Numbered from the stretch's first letter, positions 1 to 9,908 are shown. The stretch is 64,000 nt of DNA from Nocardia tengchongensis (GCF_018362975.1 NZ_CP074371.1:5766001-5830000); one strand, 5' to 3'. Numbers and translations: made by a program. Notes: generated from the letters alone by a model not told the origin.

Positions 1-108
1 GGCGTCGACCACGGCCGGGTCGATGCTCGCGCCGCTGCTGCCGGTACGCCGATAGGTTCCGGCCAGATCACCGTCGAGATCCCGTAGCGAGGTCACCTTC
101 GTGCTCAT
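1..108 (-). CDS. Unidentified gene, N-terminal 36 residues only
   Basis: Only the first 36 codons lie inside the window; the gene continues beyond the left edge. The ATG at 108 is preceded by a purine-rich AAAGGATGG ribosome binding site, which supports this start. The visible N-terminus (MSTKVTSLRDLDGDLAG...) is hydrophilic, with no signal peptide or recognisable motif, so no function is given. It is divergent from the TetR gene starting at 151, with a near-palindrome between them, which makes it a candidate target of that regulator (inference). Confidence 0.55.
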   Translation of the reverse strand, partial: MSTKVTSLRDLDGDLAGTYRRTGSSGASIDPAVVDA

Positions 109-123
109 CGGGCCATCCTTTAC

Positions 124-141
124 ATAACTGAGTTCTGTTAT
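124..141. promoter_or_regulatory. Near-palindromic operator between edge gene and tetR
   Basis: ATAACTGAGTTCTGTTAT is an 18-base near-perfect palindrome (two mismatched pairs). It is AT-rich in a very GC-rich background and is centred in the 42-base gap between two divergent starts (108 minus, 151 plus). Its size and position suit a TetR dimer that represses both genes. Binding is inferred. Confidence 0.5.
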
Positions 142-150
142 TCTCCGAGG

Positions 151-727
151 GTGGCACGCGCACCGATCGGACGTCAACAACTTCTCGATGCCGCTCGCGA
201 CGAACTGGTCCACGCCAACGGCCTACTGGAGTTGAGCGCGCTGACCCCGCCGCACCGGCCTGAGCACCGGCGCGCTGTATCACCACTTCGGCTCGAAAGT
301 CGGTCTGCTGGCGGCGATCTGGGACGACTTCTACGAAGGCCTGAGCCGGGCCATCGCCGACGATCAGCTGCCCGACGGCGACTGGGCGACCCGCGAGCGC
401 GTCCGCACACACTGTTTCGTGGCCTACCACTTCGACCATCCGCTGGCGGCCCTGCTGCTCAATCAGGCGGCCCCCGATCCCGGGCTGACGGAGATCCAGG
501 CGGTCTACATCCGCAATCTCGGCGACGCCGCGGCCACCAATATCCGCCGCGGGCAGGCCACCGGCGAGATTCCCGCCGATCTCGACCCCGACAGCGCGGG
601 CGCGTTCGTCATCGGCGGCCTGCGGCACGGGATCGGACAGCAGCTCCGAGTGCTCCCCCGCCCCGAGGTGGACCTGGTCGCCGAACGCCTGTGGCGGTTG
701 ACGGCGGCCTCACTCGAATTGTCCTGA
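151..727 (+). CDS. TetR/AcrR-family transcriptional regulator, one frame break
   Basis: The GTG start follows CCGAGG. The first frame gives MARAPIGRQQLLDAARDELV, the usual first helix of a TetR HTH domain. After about residue 32 the matching continuation (LSTGALYHHFGSK, the recognition helix with the family's YxHFxxK signature) is in another frame, and that frame runs on through FDHPLAALLLNQAAPDPGL to a TGA at 725-727. The break sits at the CCCC run at 245-248; one C fewer restores a protein of about 192 residues, normal for the family. The C-terminal half is a helical ligand-binding domain. It likely represses the divergent edge gene through the palindrome at 124-141. A sequencing error is more likely than a true pseudogene because both halves are well preserved. 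Confidence 0.75.
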
Positions 728-748
728 CCCGGGACGGTCGGGCACGGG

Positions 749-1407
749 TCAGGCGGCGGCCAGCCCCAGATTGGCGACCAGCCGGCGGACCCGCTGTTCG
801 ATGTCGTCCCGGATGGCGCGAATCTCCTCGATCCCGCCCCCGGCGGGGTCGGGCAGCGGCCACTGTTCGAAGCGGTGTCCGCCGATGATCGGGTTGTCGT
901 CGCCGCAGCCCATGTCGATCACCACGTCGGCGGCGCGCATCAGTTCGTCGGACCACGGTTTCGGGAATTCGTCGGCGATGTCGACACCACGTTCGGCCAT
1001 GGCCTTGATCACGAGCGGGTGGATCGCCGCGCTCGGGGCGGAGCCGCACGACCACGCGGCGGCCTGCTGCCCGGCCATGCTGGTGAAGAACCCGAGCGCC
1101 ATCTGCGAGCGTCCGGCGTTCTGGGTGCAGACGAACAGGACTGTCGGCCCGACAGTGCACCGCGGCCCGCGGTGCGGGCCATGGCCGTCAGCCGTTCCCG
1201 GGCGAAGCGCTCGGCGAGCGCGGGCAGCCGGTCGGTGGGCAGGCCGATCGCGGTGAGGTGGGCCAGTGAGCCGTCGAGGATGCGGTCGACGGTGGCGGCG
1301 TTGACCGCCGGACCGAATTCCGCGTTCAGCCGTGCCGCCGCGTCGCTCAGCACGGCCGGATCCGCCTCGGTGCCGGAAGGCACGGCGGCGCCGGGATTCT
1401 CGTTCAC
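749..1407 (-). CDS. arsC: ArsC-type arsenate reductase with N-terminal helical domain, one frame break
   Basis: The C-terminal part is a low-molecular-weight phosphatase-fold arsenate reductase. VLFVCTQNAGRSQMA carries the CX5R active-site loop, followed by conserved SAGSxP-like and WSDELMRAADVVIDMGCGD segments. The N-terminal approximately 80 residues, starting MNENPGAAVPSGTEADP at 1407, form the three-helix dimerisation domain seen before ArsC in corynebacteria and mycobacteria. The two parts are in different frames; the break is in GGCCC at about 1146-1150 and a single missing base explains it. Restored length is about 219 residues. Such enzymes reduce arsenate to arsenite using mycothiol or thioredoxin systems (family knowledge). 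No ars transporter or ArsR gene is adjacent, so this is a solitary copy. It ends 21 bases from the convergent tetR. Confidence 0.8.
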
Positions 1408-1485
1408 GCTCGCTCCCTCCGCTCGGATTCCAGCCTATCTCGCTGCCATGATCTCTGCCGTGAGCCGCGACCTGCGAATACGAGT

Positions 1486-1508
1486 GGCGATAGGAGAACG
1501 CTATCGCC
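1486..1508. repeat. Inverted repeat upstream of arsC
   Basis: GGCGATAG and CTATCGCC form a perfect 8-base inverted repeat with a 7-base spacer, about 80 bases upstream of the arsC start, in the 267-base gap between arsC and the AraC gene. It could be an operator for arsC. The left arm belongs to a 10-mer (GTGGCGATAG) that recurs in other gaps of the window. Confidence 0.4.
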
Positions 1509-1674
1509 AATTGCCATGTGGGGCCAGTAGAGCAGGGTCGCCGACCGACTTCACATGAGCGAATTCCCACACCGTGCGCCAGAATGTGACCACGGCCACA
1601 TCCGGCACCTGCGCGCCGCAGTCACCACAACCGACGACCCCGAGTCAACCGACCCGGTCCGTCGGACTGCGGCA

Positions 1675-2699
1675 TCAGGGTTGGGTGTGAGATCGAAATC
1701 CGTTGTGGCCTAGAGGTTCCCGCCACCCCCGGCCGAGCTGGTCGCGGAACTGACCGGGGGTGAGTCCGGTTTCCTCGCGGAAGGCGCGGTAGAAGTGGCG
1801 GTCGGTGGAGAAGCCGCTGGCGGCCGCGACCGAGGCCAGGGAGCGGGTGGGGTCGGCGCGAATGAGGCGGCGGGCGTGGGCGATCCGGGTGCGGCGGACC
1901 AGGGCACCGGGTTCGCCGAAGCCTTCGCACACCCGGTAGAGGGTGCGGCGCGACAGCAGGCAGGCGTGGGCGATCTCGTCGACCGTCAGGTCCGGGTTGG
2001 TGAAGTTCTTGCGGATGAAGGCCAGCACCTGCTGGCGGGTGTAGAGGGAATCGGTGGGGCGGGCGCGGATTCACCGGTGGACAGCAGCAGCGCGGAGGCC
2101 ATCATGCCGGCGGCGTCACTGCCGAAGACGGTGACCGCGCGGGCGATGTCGTCCGAGGGTAGTTCGGCCAGGTTGCGGAAGAACCCGGTCACCACGCCCA
2201 GCGCGCCGGTGGCGGGGACGGCGGTGGCGGTGGGCAGCTGCGCGCGGGTGAGGCCGGAGTGCTCGAGCACCATTTGCATCGGGGCGCGCACCAGGGTCGA
2301 GAGGCAATTGTCGGTGGTGCGGCTCTCGAGCGGCAGGCCGCTGTCGAAGAAGGCGACGGTGCCGGGTGTGGTCTCGGCGGTCCGGCCGCCCTGCTCGGTC
2401 CAATTCGTCCCTTTCAGGACGATATTCACCAGCAGGAACTCACCGGTGGTCCGCGCCACCATCTTCGACGTCCGCGTCGCCCGCTGGGCGCTGGCCTGCA
2501 TGCGCGAGACGGAGAATCCGTCGAAGTGCGTCGATACCACTCGCCCGTGCCAGTGCCCGGTGCGCAAGGGCTCGATGGCGGTCGGCGCGACCGCGTCCGA
2601 CATCAGGGCTTCCCACTGCTCGAATGCCTGACGTGGGGAAAGGGTCGAGGACGAGGAAATCTCGACGGCGCCGAAAACGGCATGGTCCACGAACGCCAT
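1675..2699 (-). CDS. AraC-family regulator, paralogue of the one at 25538-26545, one frame break
   Basis: The ATG at 2699 (MAFVDHAVFGAVEISSSS) opens an AraC-binding-like N-terminal domain. The C-terminal double HTH (NPDLTVDEIAHACLLSRRTL and SVAAASGFSTDRHFYRAFRE) is in another frame. The join falls at the GGGG run at 2056-2059: with one more base the sequence reads PTDSLYTRQQVLAFIRK, matching the paralogue's DSLYTRQQMMSYLRK. The full protein is about 341 residues. It is clearly similar along its whole length to the AraC gene at 25538-26545 (shared blocks STLSPR.AFEQWEALM, GTNWTEQ.GRTAE, SRTTDN). It is transcribed in the same direction as, and directly downstream of, a terpene-cyclase-like gene pair, as its paralogue neighbours a terpene synthase, so it may control terpene formation (inference). 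Confidence 0.85.
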
Positions 2700-2767
2700 C
2701 CTCTCACCAAAATTCGTCCGGTAACCAGCTTTTCGGCCGAGTTCCGGCGATTGTCGCGCCCGGCGCC

Positions 2768-3667
2768 TCACGGCACAGGTGCACCACTCAGCAGCAGCGC
2801 CGTCAGCGTCACGAGGCGTTCGAGACGAAGCGGCGATCCGAGATCTTCGTAGTGCCACAACGGGGTTCGCACCGCATCGGTCTCGCCGGCGTCGTAGCTG
2901 CCGGCCAGAAAGTGATGGGCCCTGCGCAATGCCGCCGCCACGACCCGCTCGGCGCGGGGATTGACGCAGGTGCACAAGGCGTGCACGACGCACGCGGTTT
3001 CCTCGGTGGTGGGATGCCAGACGCCCCAGGCGCCGTCGGGCCGCTGGGCGGCCAGCAACCAGGCGATCGACCGCGACACCGCGAGCAGGGCCTCGGCGCA
3101 GAACTCCGATTCGATCGCGCGGGCCAGGGCCATGGTGGCCGCGGCGGTCGGCGGATACGGGGACGCGACCCGGCGATCGGCCCAGTGGCCGTCCGGTTCC
3201 TGGGTTTCGACGAGCGCGCGGACGGCGAAGTCCGCACGGCAGCGGTCGATCTCGCGGGATCGGGCCACGGTGGTCAGCGCCTCCAGGATGTGCGCGGTGG
3301 CCAGCGTCGAGGCGGTGGACGGCAGATCGGGCGGGGAGCGGCGATCGTCGGCATCGTTCCAGCAGTTCAGCGCGAAGACCGCCAGCGCGGCGCGGTCCGT
3401 GTCCGCGAGGGCCGTCCGGTCCGTGCCGGGCGGCCGTGAGACCCCCACCGGTGGGTCCGCGTCGAGTGCCGAGGGTAGCGACGCGCACAAGGAGGCGGTG
3501 AACCCGGGCGGCAGCGGGAATCCGATCCGCGCGAAAAGCGCTGCCGCCGTCGCCCGTTCGAGATCGGCCACCGGGGCCACGACTGGCCACAGTCCGGTGT
3601 GGCGCAGAGCTTCTCGGCGCAGATACCGTTCGGCGCCTAGGATTTCGGAGCCCGGTGCGCTGATCAC
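2768..3667 (-). CDS. Terpene-cyclase-like protein with squalene/prenyltransferase repeats, C-terminal part of a split cyclase
   Basis: A 299-residue alpha-alpha-barrel protein. Repeat-like segments QEPDGHWADRRV and QRPDGAWGVWHPTTEET match the QxxDGxWG repeats of squalene cyclases and bacterial class II diterpene cyclases, and SPYPPTAAATMALA matches the following conserved helix. Class II enzymes use a DxDD acid motif; at the expected place (SPPDLPSTASTLATAHILEAL) only PDLPST is seen, so the motif seems lost or altered. NDADD nearby is in a different context. The GTG start at 3667 overlaps the stop of the preceding gene (GTGA), so the two are translationally coupled and together resemble one cyclase divided in two. 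Likely in an operon with the AraC gene downstream. Substrate and product are unknown. Confidence 0.7.
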   Translation of the reverse strand: MISAPGSEILGAERYLRREALRHTGLWPVVAPVADLERATAAALFARIGFPLPPGFTASLCASLPSALDADPPVGVSRPPGTDRTALADTDRAALAVFALNCWNDADDRRSPPDLPSTASTLATAHILEALTTVARSREIDRCRADFAVRALVETQEPDGHWADRRVASPYPPTAAATMALARAIESEFCAEALLAVSRSIAWLLAAQRPDGAWGVWHPTTEETACVVHALCTCVNPRAERVVAAALRRAHHFLAGSYDAGETDAVRTPLWHYEDLGSPLRLERLVTLTALLLSGAPVP

Positions 3668-4034
3668 TGAACTGGCAGCCGTGTCGGTGCGAAGACTTCC
3701 GGATCAGCGAAAAGGAACCGACTCCCCCGCCGGATGGCCGCGCCGACCCACTCGTGATGGGCCGGTACGGCCGCGTCGAGTCCCCGCAGCGCGCACACAC
3801 CACCGCCAGCGTCGGTACCACCCGATATTCGTCGCGCGCGTGCGGATTCCCCCAACTCCCGTCGCCGTTGCGGCTGCGCGCCAACGCGGTGAGTCCCAGC
3901 CGAACCAGGGTCGCCGACCATGGCCGGGCGGTGCGCGCGAGCCGGTCGACCACGCCCGCGGTGGCGTAGGCCGAGCCGCTGAGCAGGCCGTCGTCGTCCT
4001 CGTCGACGAGTCTGATCAACTGCCACAACGACAT
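3664..4034 (-). CDS. N-terminal terpene-cyclase-like fragment, one frame break
   Basis: The N-terminal part (MSLWQLIRLVDEDDDGLLSG) and the block ALARSRNGDGSWGNPHARDEY, another squalene-repeat segment, read in one frame. The C-terminal part (ALRGLDAAVPAHHEWVGAAI...TRLPVQ) reads in another; the break is near 3791-3801. Restored length is about 123 residues. The ATG at 4034 is preferred because the family's domain begins there; an in-frame GTG at 4118 would add 28 residues. The TGA at 3664-3666 overlaps the GTG of the next gene. Together the pair covers roughly the first and second halves of a bacterial class II diterpene-cyclase-like fold. Whether the split is real or a further sequencing error is unclear. 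Confidence 0.55.
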
Positions 4035-4139
4035 CAGGGCGTGTTTGCGGATCGCGGCGCTCGACTTCTGGTTCACGATGACTCGCAAGGGGTTGCGGCT
4101 CAGGCGGAACCCCTTCACGGTACGCCCCGGGTAGGCCCG

Positions 4140-4847
4140 CTAGGCGTTGTCGCGCAAGGTGTATCCGACGCCGCGCACGGTGTGGATGAGTGGCGGGTGG
4201 TCGGTGTCAATCTTGCGCCGCAATTGACTTACGAATGTTTCGACCACCCGGTCGGCACGGCCTGCCTCGGCCTGCCACACCCGATCGAGGATCTGCCGCT
4301 TGCTCACCACCTTGCCCGCGTTGAGCATCAAGTACTGCAGCAGTTTGAATTCGGTGGCCGAGAGCCAGATCTGCTCGCCGCCGCGGAAGACCCGGTGGGT
4401 GCCGGCGTCGAGTTCGAGGTCGGCGAAGCGCAGCCGGTCGGGTCCGTCGTCGTCGGCGGGTTTGGTGCGGCGCAGGATGGCGTGCAGCCGCAGCACCACT
4501 TCCTCGAGGCTGAACGGCTTGCTCACGTAGTCGTCGCCGCCGGCGCTGAGTCCGGCGATGCGGTCCTCGACGGCGTCGCGGGCGGTGAGGAACAGTACCG
4601 GCACCTCGCTGCCCGCCGCCCGTAGTCGCCGGGCGACGGTGAATCCGTCGAGGTCGGGCAGCATGACGTCGAGGATCATGACGTCGGGTGGCCGCCTGGT
4701 CGCGGCTTCGAGCGCACCCCGGCCGCTGTCGGCCGAGTAGACCTCGAACCCGCTCAGCCGCAGTGCCGAGCACAGCAGGTCGAGGATGTAGGGCTCGTCG
4801 TCGACCACCAGCACGCTGGCCGCGGCGGCCGCGGCGCGATCGCTCAC
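4140..4847 (-). CDS. OmpR/PhoP-type two-component response regulator
   Basis: The receiver domain starts at SVLVVDDEPYILD (acidic pair) and includes the phosphoacceptor in MILDVMLPDLDGF, FLTAR with the switch Thr, and SKPF with the conserved Lys. A winged-helix OmpR domain follows (LSATEFKLLQYLMLNAGKVV ... VETFVSQLRRKI ... HTVRGVGYTLR). Length is 235 residues from the GTG at 4847, chosen because AGGGTGG lies just upstream and the receiver begins nine residues later; starts at 4895 or a GTG at 4913 would only add a disordered tail. It follows its sensor kinase gene by about 80 bases; the kinase-first order is the reverse of the common arrangement. It resembles mycobacterial TrcR/TcrX-type regulators; the signal is unknown. 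Confidence 0.9.
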   Translation of the reverse strand: MSDRAAAAAASVLVVDDEPYILDLLCSALRLSGFEVYSADSGRGALEAATRRPPDVMILDVMLPDLDGFTVARRLRAAGSEVPVLFLTARDAVEDRIAGLSAGGDDYVSKPFSLEEVVLRLHAILRRTKPADDDGPDRLRFADLELDAGTHRVFRGGEQIWLSATEFKLLQYLMLNAGKVVSKRQILDRVWQAEAGRADRVVETFVSQLRRKIDTDHPPLIHTVRGVGYTLRDNA

Positions 4848-4928
4848 GGTCGCCACCCTATGCGCACCCGCGCCGACGAATTCCATACCGGTCATGGTGG
4901 TCGTGGCGACCACCGGGCAAGCTCGGTG

Positions 4929-6495
4929 TCAGCTGGGCGTTTCCTGTGAACGGGCCGGGCCGGTTCCGGGCGTGTCCGCTATCGGGAACACGATCCGGAA
5001 GCGGGCGCCGGTTCCGGGTTCGGTGAGCAGTTCGATCCGCGCCCCGTGCGCGGCCAGGACTGCGGCCACGATGGCCAGTCCGAGACCCGAACCCCCTGCG
5101 CGCGAGCGTGATTCGTCGATTCGATAGAAGCGGTCGAAGACCTTCCCGGCCTGCTCGAGCGGAATGCCGGGACCCGTGTCGGACACCTCCGCGATCACGG
5201 CCGGGCCACCCACCGGCAGCTCGGCGCCGGCCGCTGCAACCACCCCGGCCGGGGTCGGCACGGTGCCCGTGCCGACCCGGACGTCGATCACGGCGGTGGC
5301 GGGAGTGTGCAGCAGGCCGTTGCCGACCAGGTTGGTCAGCACCTGCCGCAGCCGATGCTCATCGGCCACCACGTGCACGGTTCCATCCGAAATGTGCAGC
5401 CGGACAGTTCTTTCCGGTTGCCGAGCCAGCGCGTCCCGCACCACATCACCCGCGAGGGCGGACAGGTCCACCTCGGTCAGATCCAGGGGCCGCTGTTCGT
5501 CGAGGCGGGCCAGCAGCAGCAGATCGTCGACGAGCAGCCCCATGCGCGCGGCCTCGCCCTCGATGCGCCGCATCATGGTGGCGACCTCGGCGGGATTCGC
5601 GGCGCCACCCATCCGATACAGCTCGGCGTAGCCGCGGATCGAGGTCAGCGGTGTGCGCAGTTCGTGCGAGGCGTCGGCCACGAACAGCCGCATCCGCGAC
5701 TCGGACTCCCCGAGCCGCCCCATGGTCGTCGACAGCCGCTCGAGCATCACGTTGAACGCGCTGCCCAGCCGCCCGACCTCGGTGTGGTCATCGGTGTAGT
5801 CGACGCGGCGATCGAGATCCCCGGCGGCGATGGCCTCGGCGGTGTGCTCGATCCGCGACAGCGGCCGCAGCCCGACCCGCACCAGCCAGGCCGCCACCCC
5901 CGGCCAGCACCAGCACCAGTCCCGTGCCCGCGACCAATTCGATGGTCCGCAGTTCCCGTGCGGTCGCGTAGTAGCCGTCCAGCGGCATGACAACGGCCGC
6001 GGTCGCACCCTGCGGCTGCATCGGGCTGGGCGGCTGCGCCACGGTGCGTACCCGCCACGCGGACCCGTGCGCGTCGTCGACCTCGAAGATCCGAGCGCCA
6101 CGCGCCGCCACCGCGGTCCGATCCATCGCGGGCAACGACAGCTCGACACCGCCGACGCCGCCGAGTTGCCCCGACGGCACACCCGCGCTGTCGAAGAACA
6201 GGATCTGGAAGGTCGAGGGCAGTCCCTTCACCGGTTCGTCGGGCCGCGGCGGCGGGGGTGGACGGCTCTCGACGGCCAGATCCTGCGCGACCCCGTTCAA
6301 CTGTCCGTCGATCCGCGCCAGTTCGGAGCGACTCAGCATGGCGAGGCTGAGCACCCCGAATGCGGTGAGCCCCGCGATGGCGATCACCAGCACCGACACC
6401 AACAGCCGGGTCCGAAGGGTCCACCGCCGCAGCCGCGGGAATCGACGACCCGCGCCTGCTCCGGCGGGCGGTGCGGCGACCGATCGATCACGCAC
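4929..6495 (-). CDS. Two-component sensor histidine kinase, one frame break
   Basis: The N-terminus reads MRDRSVAAPPAGAG, then a first membrane helix (LLVSVLVIAIAGLTAFGVLSLAML), an extracytoplasmic sensor region of about 120 residues with a Pro-rich run, and a second membrane helix (ELVAGTGLVLVLAG). The frame then changes at the CCCCC run at 5897-5901; one C fewer gives LAGVAAWLVRVGLRPLSRIE and continues through HAMP (AIAAGDLDRRVDYTDDHTEV), the H-box FVADASHELRTPLTSIRGY, an N-box near DEHRLRQVLTNLVGNGLLHT, DTGPGIP (G1) and GSGLGLAIV (G2). It would autophosphorylate on the H-box His and pass phosphate to the regulator encoded just downstream. The divergent glycosyltransferase at 6822 may be a target (context only). 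Confidence 0.85.
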
Positions 6496-6821
6496 GAACC
6501 CACCTCAGCACAGCTCGTCGCCGGCCCACGCCGATCTCCCTTCCGCCGCGCCGCCGCGCGAACCGCACCGACGGTAGCCGCCGAACCTCTGGTGAACTCG
6601 AGAAGCCGGGTCCGGCCGCGCGCCGAACCAGCAGGTCCGCTCACTTCATCCGCGGACACGACGGCGCACCACCGTCGCCCGGGCGCGAGGGCCGCGGTTC
6701 CACACCGCGTTGCCAGCGGACTCCCAGGTTCGCACGCCATTCGCCCCGAGCCGCGGCCGACAGGATCGGCTGTGATGACCGCGCCGCGATCCTGGTGTCG
6801 CGGAGAGCGAAGGGACGGGAT

Positions 6822-8866
6822 ATGACATCGACTGTGCGGAGGCCGGAGGTGGTCTCGGCGGAAACGGTGGCCGGGGAGGACGCCGGGCGGGTTGAAACAC
6901 GTTTGGCGCGACTGGTTTTCGGGCCGAGCGGACAGCCGCGCTGGGCGCGGCCGGGGCTGCTCGCGCTGCTGGCGGTGACCGCGGTGCTCTACCTGTGGGA
7001 TCTGACGAATTCCGGCTGGGCCAACGAGTACTACTCGGCGGCGGCGCAGGCGGGGTCGCAGAGTTGGAAGGCGTTGCTGTTCGGGTCGTTCGACGCCGGG
7101 AACGCCATCACGGTGGACAAGCCGCCCGCTGCGCTGTGGGTGATGGGGTTGTCCGGGAAGCTGCTCGGGTTCAGCCAGTGGTCGGTGTTGTTGCCGCAGG
7201 CGCTCATGGGTGTCGCGTCGGTCGGTCTGCTCGCGGCGACCGTGCGGCGGCTGAGCGGGCCGGGTGCCGGGCTGCTCGCCGGCGCGATCGCGGCACTGAC
7301 GCCGGTGGCGGTGCTGATCTTCCGTTTCGACAATCCGGACGCGCTGCTGGTGCTGCTGCTCGTCGCGGCCGCCTACTGCACGGTCCGCGCCATCGAGGCC
7401 ACCGGCGGCCGGGTGTGGTCCGCGCCGACCGGTTGGCTCATGGTGGCGGGTGTGGCGGTCGGCTTCGGCTTCCTGACCAAGATGATGCAGGCGTTCCTGA
7501 TCCTGCCCGGACTGGGGCTGGCTTTCCTGATCGCCGCGAACAGCCCACTGCGGCAACGGATCTGGGCGCTGCTTCTGGCCTGTGTCGCCGTCGTGGCGTC
7601 GGCCGGGTGGTATATCGCCCTGGTCGAGTTGTGGCCGGCGGATTCGCGCCCGTTCATCGGCGGCTCCACCGACAACAGCCTCTGGCAGCTGGCGATCGGC
7701 TACAACGGTCTGGGCCGGATCCTCGGCGGCAGCGGCAACATGGGCCCGGGCGGCCCGGGCGGCGACGCTCCCGAGGGTATGAGTGGATTCGCGGGTTTCA
7801 GCGGATCATCCGGCCTCACAAGGCTTTTCAACACTCAGATGGGTGCGGAGATCTCCTGGCTGCTCCCCGCCGCGCTGATCGGGCTGGCCGCGGGGCTCTG
7901 GCTCACTCGCCGCGCACCGACCGGACCCGGGCGGCGTTCGTGCTGTGGGGCGGCTGGCTGCTGGTCACCGCGGTGACGTTCTCGTACATGGGCGGCATCG
8001 TGCACCCGTACTACACCGTAGCCCTGGCTCCGGCGATCGGCGCGCTGGTCGCGCTCTCGGTGCGTGAATTGTGGTCGCGCACCATCCATCCCGCGGCGCG
8101 ACTGACGCTGGCCGTCATGGCCGCCGGCACCGGCGCGTGGTCCTTCGTGCTGCTGAACCGCACCCCGGACTGGCTGCCGTGGCTGCGCTGGACGGTGCTG
8201 ATCGGCTCGATCCTGGTGGCACTGGCCGTCATCGCCGGTACCCGCGGCTCCCGCCGCTACGCCGTCGTGCTGGCGATGGCGGGCGTGCTGTTCGGCCTGG
8301 GCGGCGCGAGTGCCTGGGCGGTCGCGACCGCGGCCCAGCCGCACAGTGGCGGCAATCCGCTCTCCGGACCTTCCAGTAGCCAGAGCTTCGGCCCAGGCGG
8401 CATGCCCGGCGGCCCTCCCGGCGCGGACGACGCACGTCCCGCGCCCCCGGGCGCCACGACCGGCTCAGCGCCCGAAGGGATTCCGACCGCTCCGAGCGCC
8501 GAACACGGCCCGACGTTCACGTCCGGAACCAACACCGAACTGGTGACCCTGCTCGAGCAGAGCGATGCCCGCTGGGCGGGCGCGACCCTCGGATCGGGTT
8601 CGGCCGCGGGCCTGGCCCTGAACTCCGGCAAGTCGGTCATGGCAATCGGCGGCTTCACCGGTGGTGACGGCTCCCCCACCCTCGCGCAGTTCCAGACCTA
8701 CGTCTCCACCGGCCAGGTCGGCTACTTCATCGAGGGCGGAATGGCCATGGGCGGGAACGCCGATTCGAGCGGCTCCCAGATCGCCGCCTGGGTGAAGTCG
8801 CACTTCACCGCGACCACCGTGGGCGGCAGCACGGTCTACGACCTGTCCCGGCCGGTCACCGCATGA
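6822..8866 (+). CDS. ArnT/YkcB-like membrane glycosyltransferase (GT39-type), one frame break
   Basis: A polytopic membrane protein of about 681 residues, with ATG preceded by GAAGGGACGGGAT. After a hydrophilic N-terminus (MTSTVRRPEVVSAETV) the first helix is followed by the loop NEYYSAAAQAGSQSW with the acidic residue expected for GT-C catalysis, then VDKPPAALWVMGLSGKLLG and many helices. The frame breaks near 7905-7930; the second frame continues with FVLWGGWLLVTAVTFSYMGGIVHPYYTVALAPAIGALV, more helices, a Gly/Pro/Ser-rich linker and a soluble C-terminal domain (TNTELVTLLEQSDARWAGAT...). This layout is that of the YkcB/ArnT group, which moves a sugar from polyprenyl phosphate to an extracytoplasmic acceptor; donor and acceptor are unknown. 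It is divergent from the two-component genes. Confidence 0.8.
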
Positions 8867-8910
8867 TCGGCGACCGGAGCCGGGTCCAGGGTTCGGCCTG
8901 AGCCGACCGG

Positions 8911-9813
8911 TCAGATCAACGCCTTGTGCACCCGCAGCCTGCGACGCACGTTCGCCATCATGCTGCGGGTGCCCATGGTGCGAATGAACTTGGGAATGAA
9001 GCGGTTCACGAAGCCGACGAACAGGAACAGGTGCTCGAAGCGGCGTTGGTCGGCGGCGGTCCATTCCACGCCCAGCTGCTCGCGGAAGTACGGGGGCAGG
9101 TAGCCGACGGTGAGGAAGCGCAGCAGGCCGCCGAAGACGACCCGCAGGTACCAGTGGATCATCCGCAGGTGAAGCAGGTCGTCGATGAAGGCGCGGATCT
9201 TCTCGTCGGCGGCCACCTGTTCACAGGCCCGCACCCAGTACTCGTCGAATTCGGCGCGGGTGGCGGGCCACATCTCCTCGGTGACCTGCAGGGTGGTGCC
9301 CAACGGTGCGGAGGTGGAGTAGAACGCCTCGGCCTGTTCGGCGTTCATCTTGCCGTTGAGCAGCTGGTAGGAGTCCTCGAAGCCGATGTAGAGGCAGGCG
9401 GCGACCCACATCTGCAGGTGGCGGTCGAAGGCGTTGTAGCGCACCGCGGCGCCGGGCTCCGACTTAACCTGCCGGTGTGCGACATTGACCGCTTCCCGGA
9501 AGGCGATCTTCTCCTCGGGCGTGCCGAGGATGGCCACCGCGAGGTAGGAGGCGGTGGTGCGCAGCCGCTTCCACGGATGCACCATGAGCGCCCCGGATTC
9601 CACCTTGCTGTCGGCCACGCCGTGGCCGACGCCCGGTCGCGCCATCTGCATGGCGACGTTCGCCGCGGCGCCGGAGAACTGCCAGAAGTCCAGTGCATCC
9701 TCGAGTTTCGGCGGCCGTTTGGTGTCGGCCCGGTGCACGCCGGGTATGTGGATGCGGGTCTGTTCGAGGGTGAGGGTGGCGCCGCCGGCCGGCTGCGCTG
9801 CCGCGATGGTCAT
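8911..9813 (-). CDS. DUF2236 / MpaB-like oxygenase family protein
   Basis: A 300-residue soluble helical protein. Features typical of DUF2236 (latex-clearing-protein/MpaB-like heme proteins) are VGHGVADSKVESGALMVHPW, TASYLAVAILGTPEE and RYNAFDRHLQMWVAACLY, the last with the conserved Arg/His region. The family includes oxygenases acting on hydrophobic substrates such as polyisoprene or prenyl chains (family knowledge); the substrate here is unknown. It is divergent from the mce operon across a 285-base gap that holds three copies of a long motif, suggesting common control with lipid import (inference). It ends 44 bases from the convergent glycosyltransferase. Confidence 0.85.
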   Translation of the reverse strand: MTIAAAQPAGGATLTLEQTRIHIPGVHRADTKRPPKLEDALDFWQFSGAAANVAMQMARPGVGHGVADSKVESGALMVHPWKRLRTTASYLAVAILGTPEEKIAFREAVNVAHRQVKSEPGAAVRYNAFDRHLQMWVAACLYIGFEDSYQLLNGKMNAEQAEAFYSTSAPLGTTLQVTEEMWPATRAEFDEYWVRACEQVAADEKIRAFIDDLLHLRMIHWYLRVVFGGLLRFLTVGYLPPYFREQLGVEWTAADQRRFEHLFLFVGFVNRFIPKFIRTMGTRSMMANVRRRLRVHKALI

Positions 9814-9864
9814 GGATTACCTCCGATAGTCCCGGCGATCCCCTTCCGCCGCCGGGGCGCTGGC

Positions 9865-9882
9865 TATGTTACTGAGAATTCC
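9865..9882 (-). promoter_or_regulatory. Repeat motif copy 1 in oxygenase/mce promoter gap
   Basis: Read on the minus strand: GGAATTCTCAGTAACATA. It matches the copies at 9909-9925 and 10021-10037 in the consensus GAATYnnSAGTAACWTA. It lies about 50 bases upstream of the oxygenase start, so it is well placed to control that gene. A non-palindromic motif repeated three times in one divergent promoter is likely a regulator binding site. Confidence 0.55.
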
Positions 9883-9908
9883 GCACCGCGCCGGCAAATT
9901 CAAGAGGT

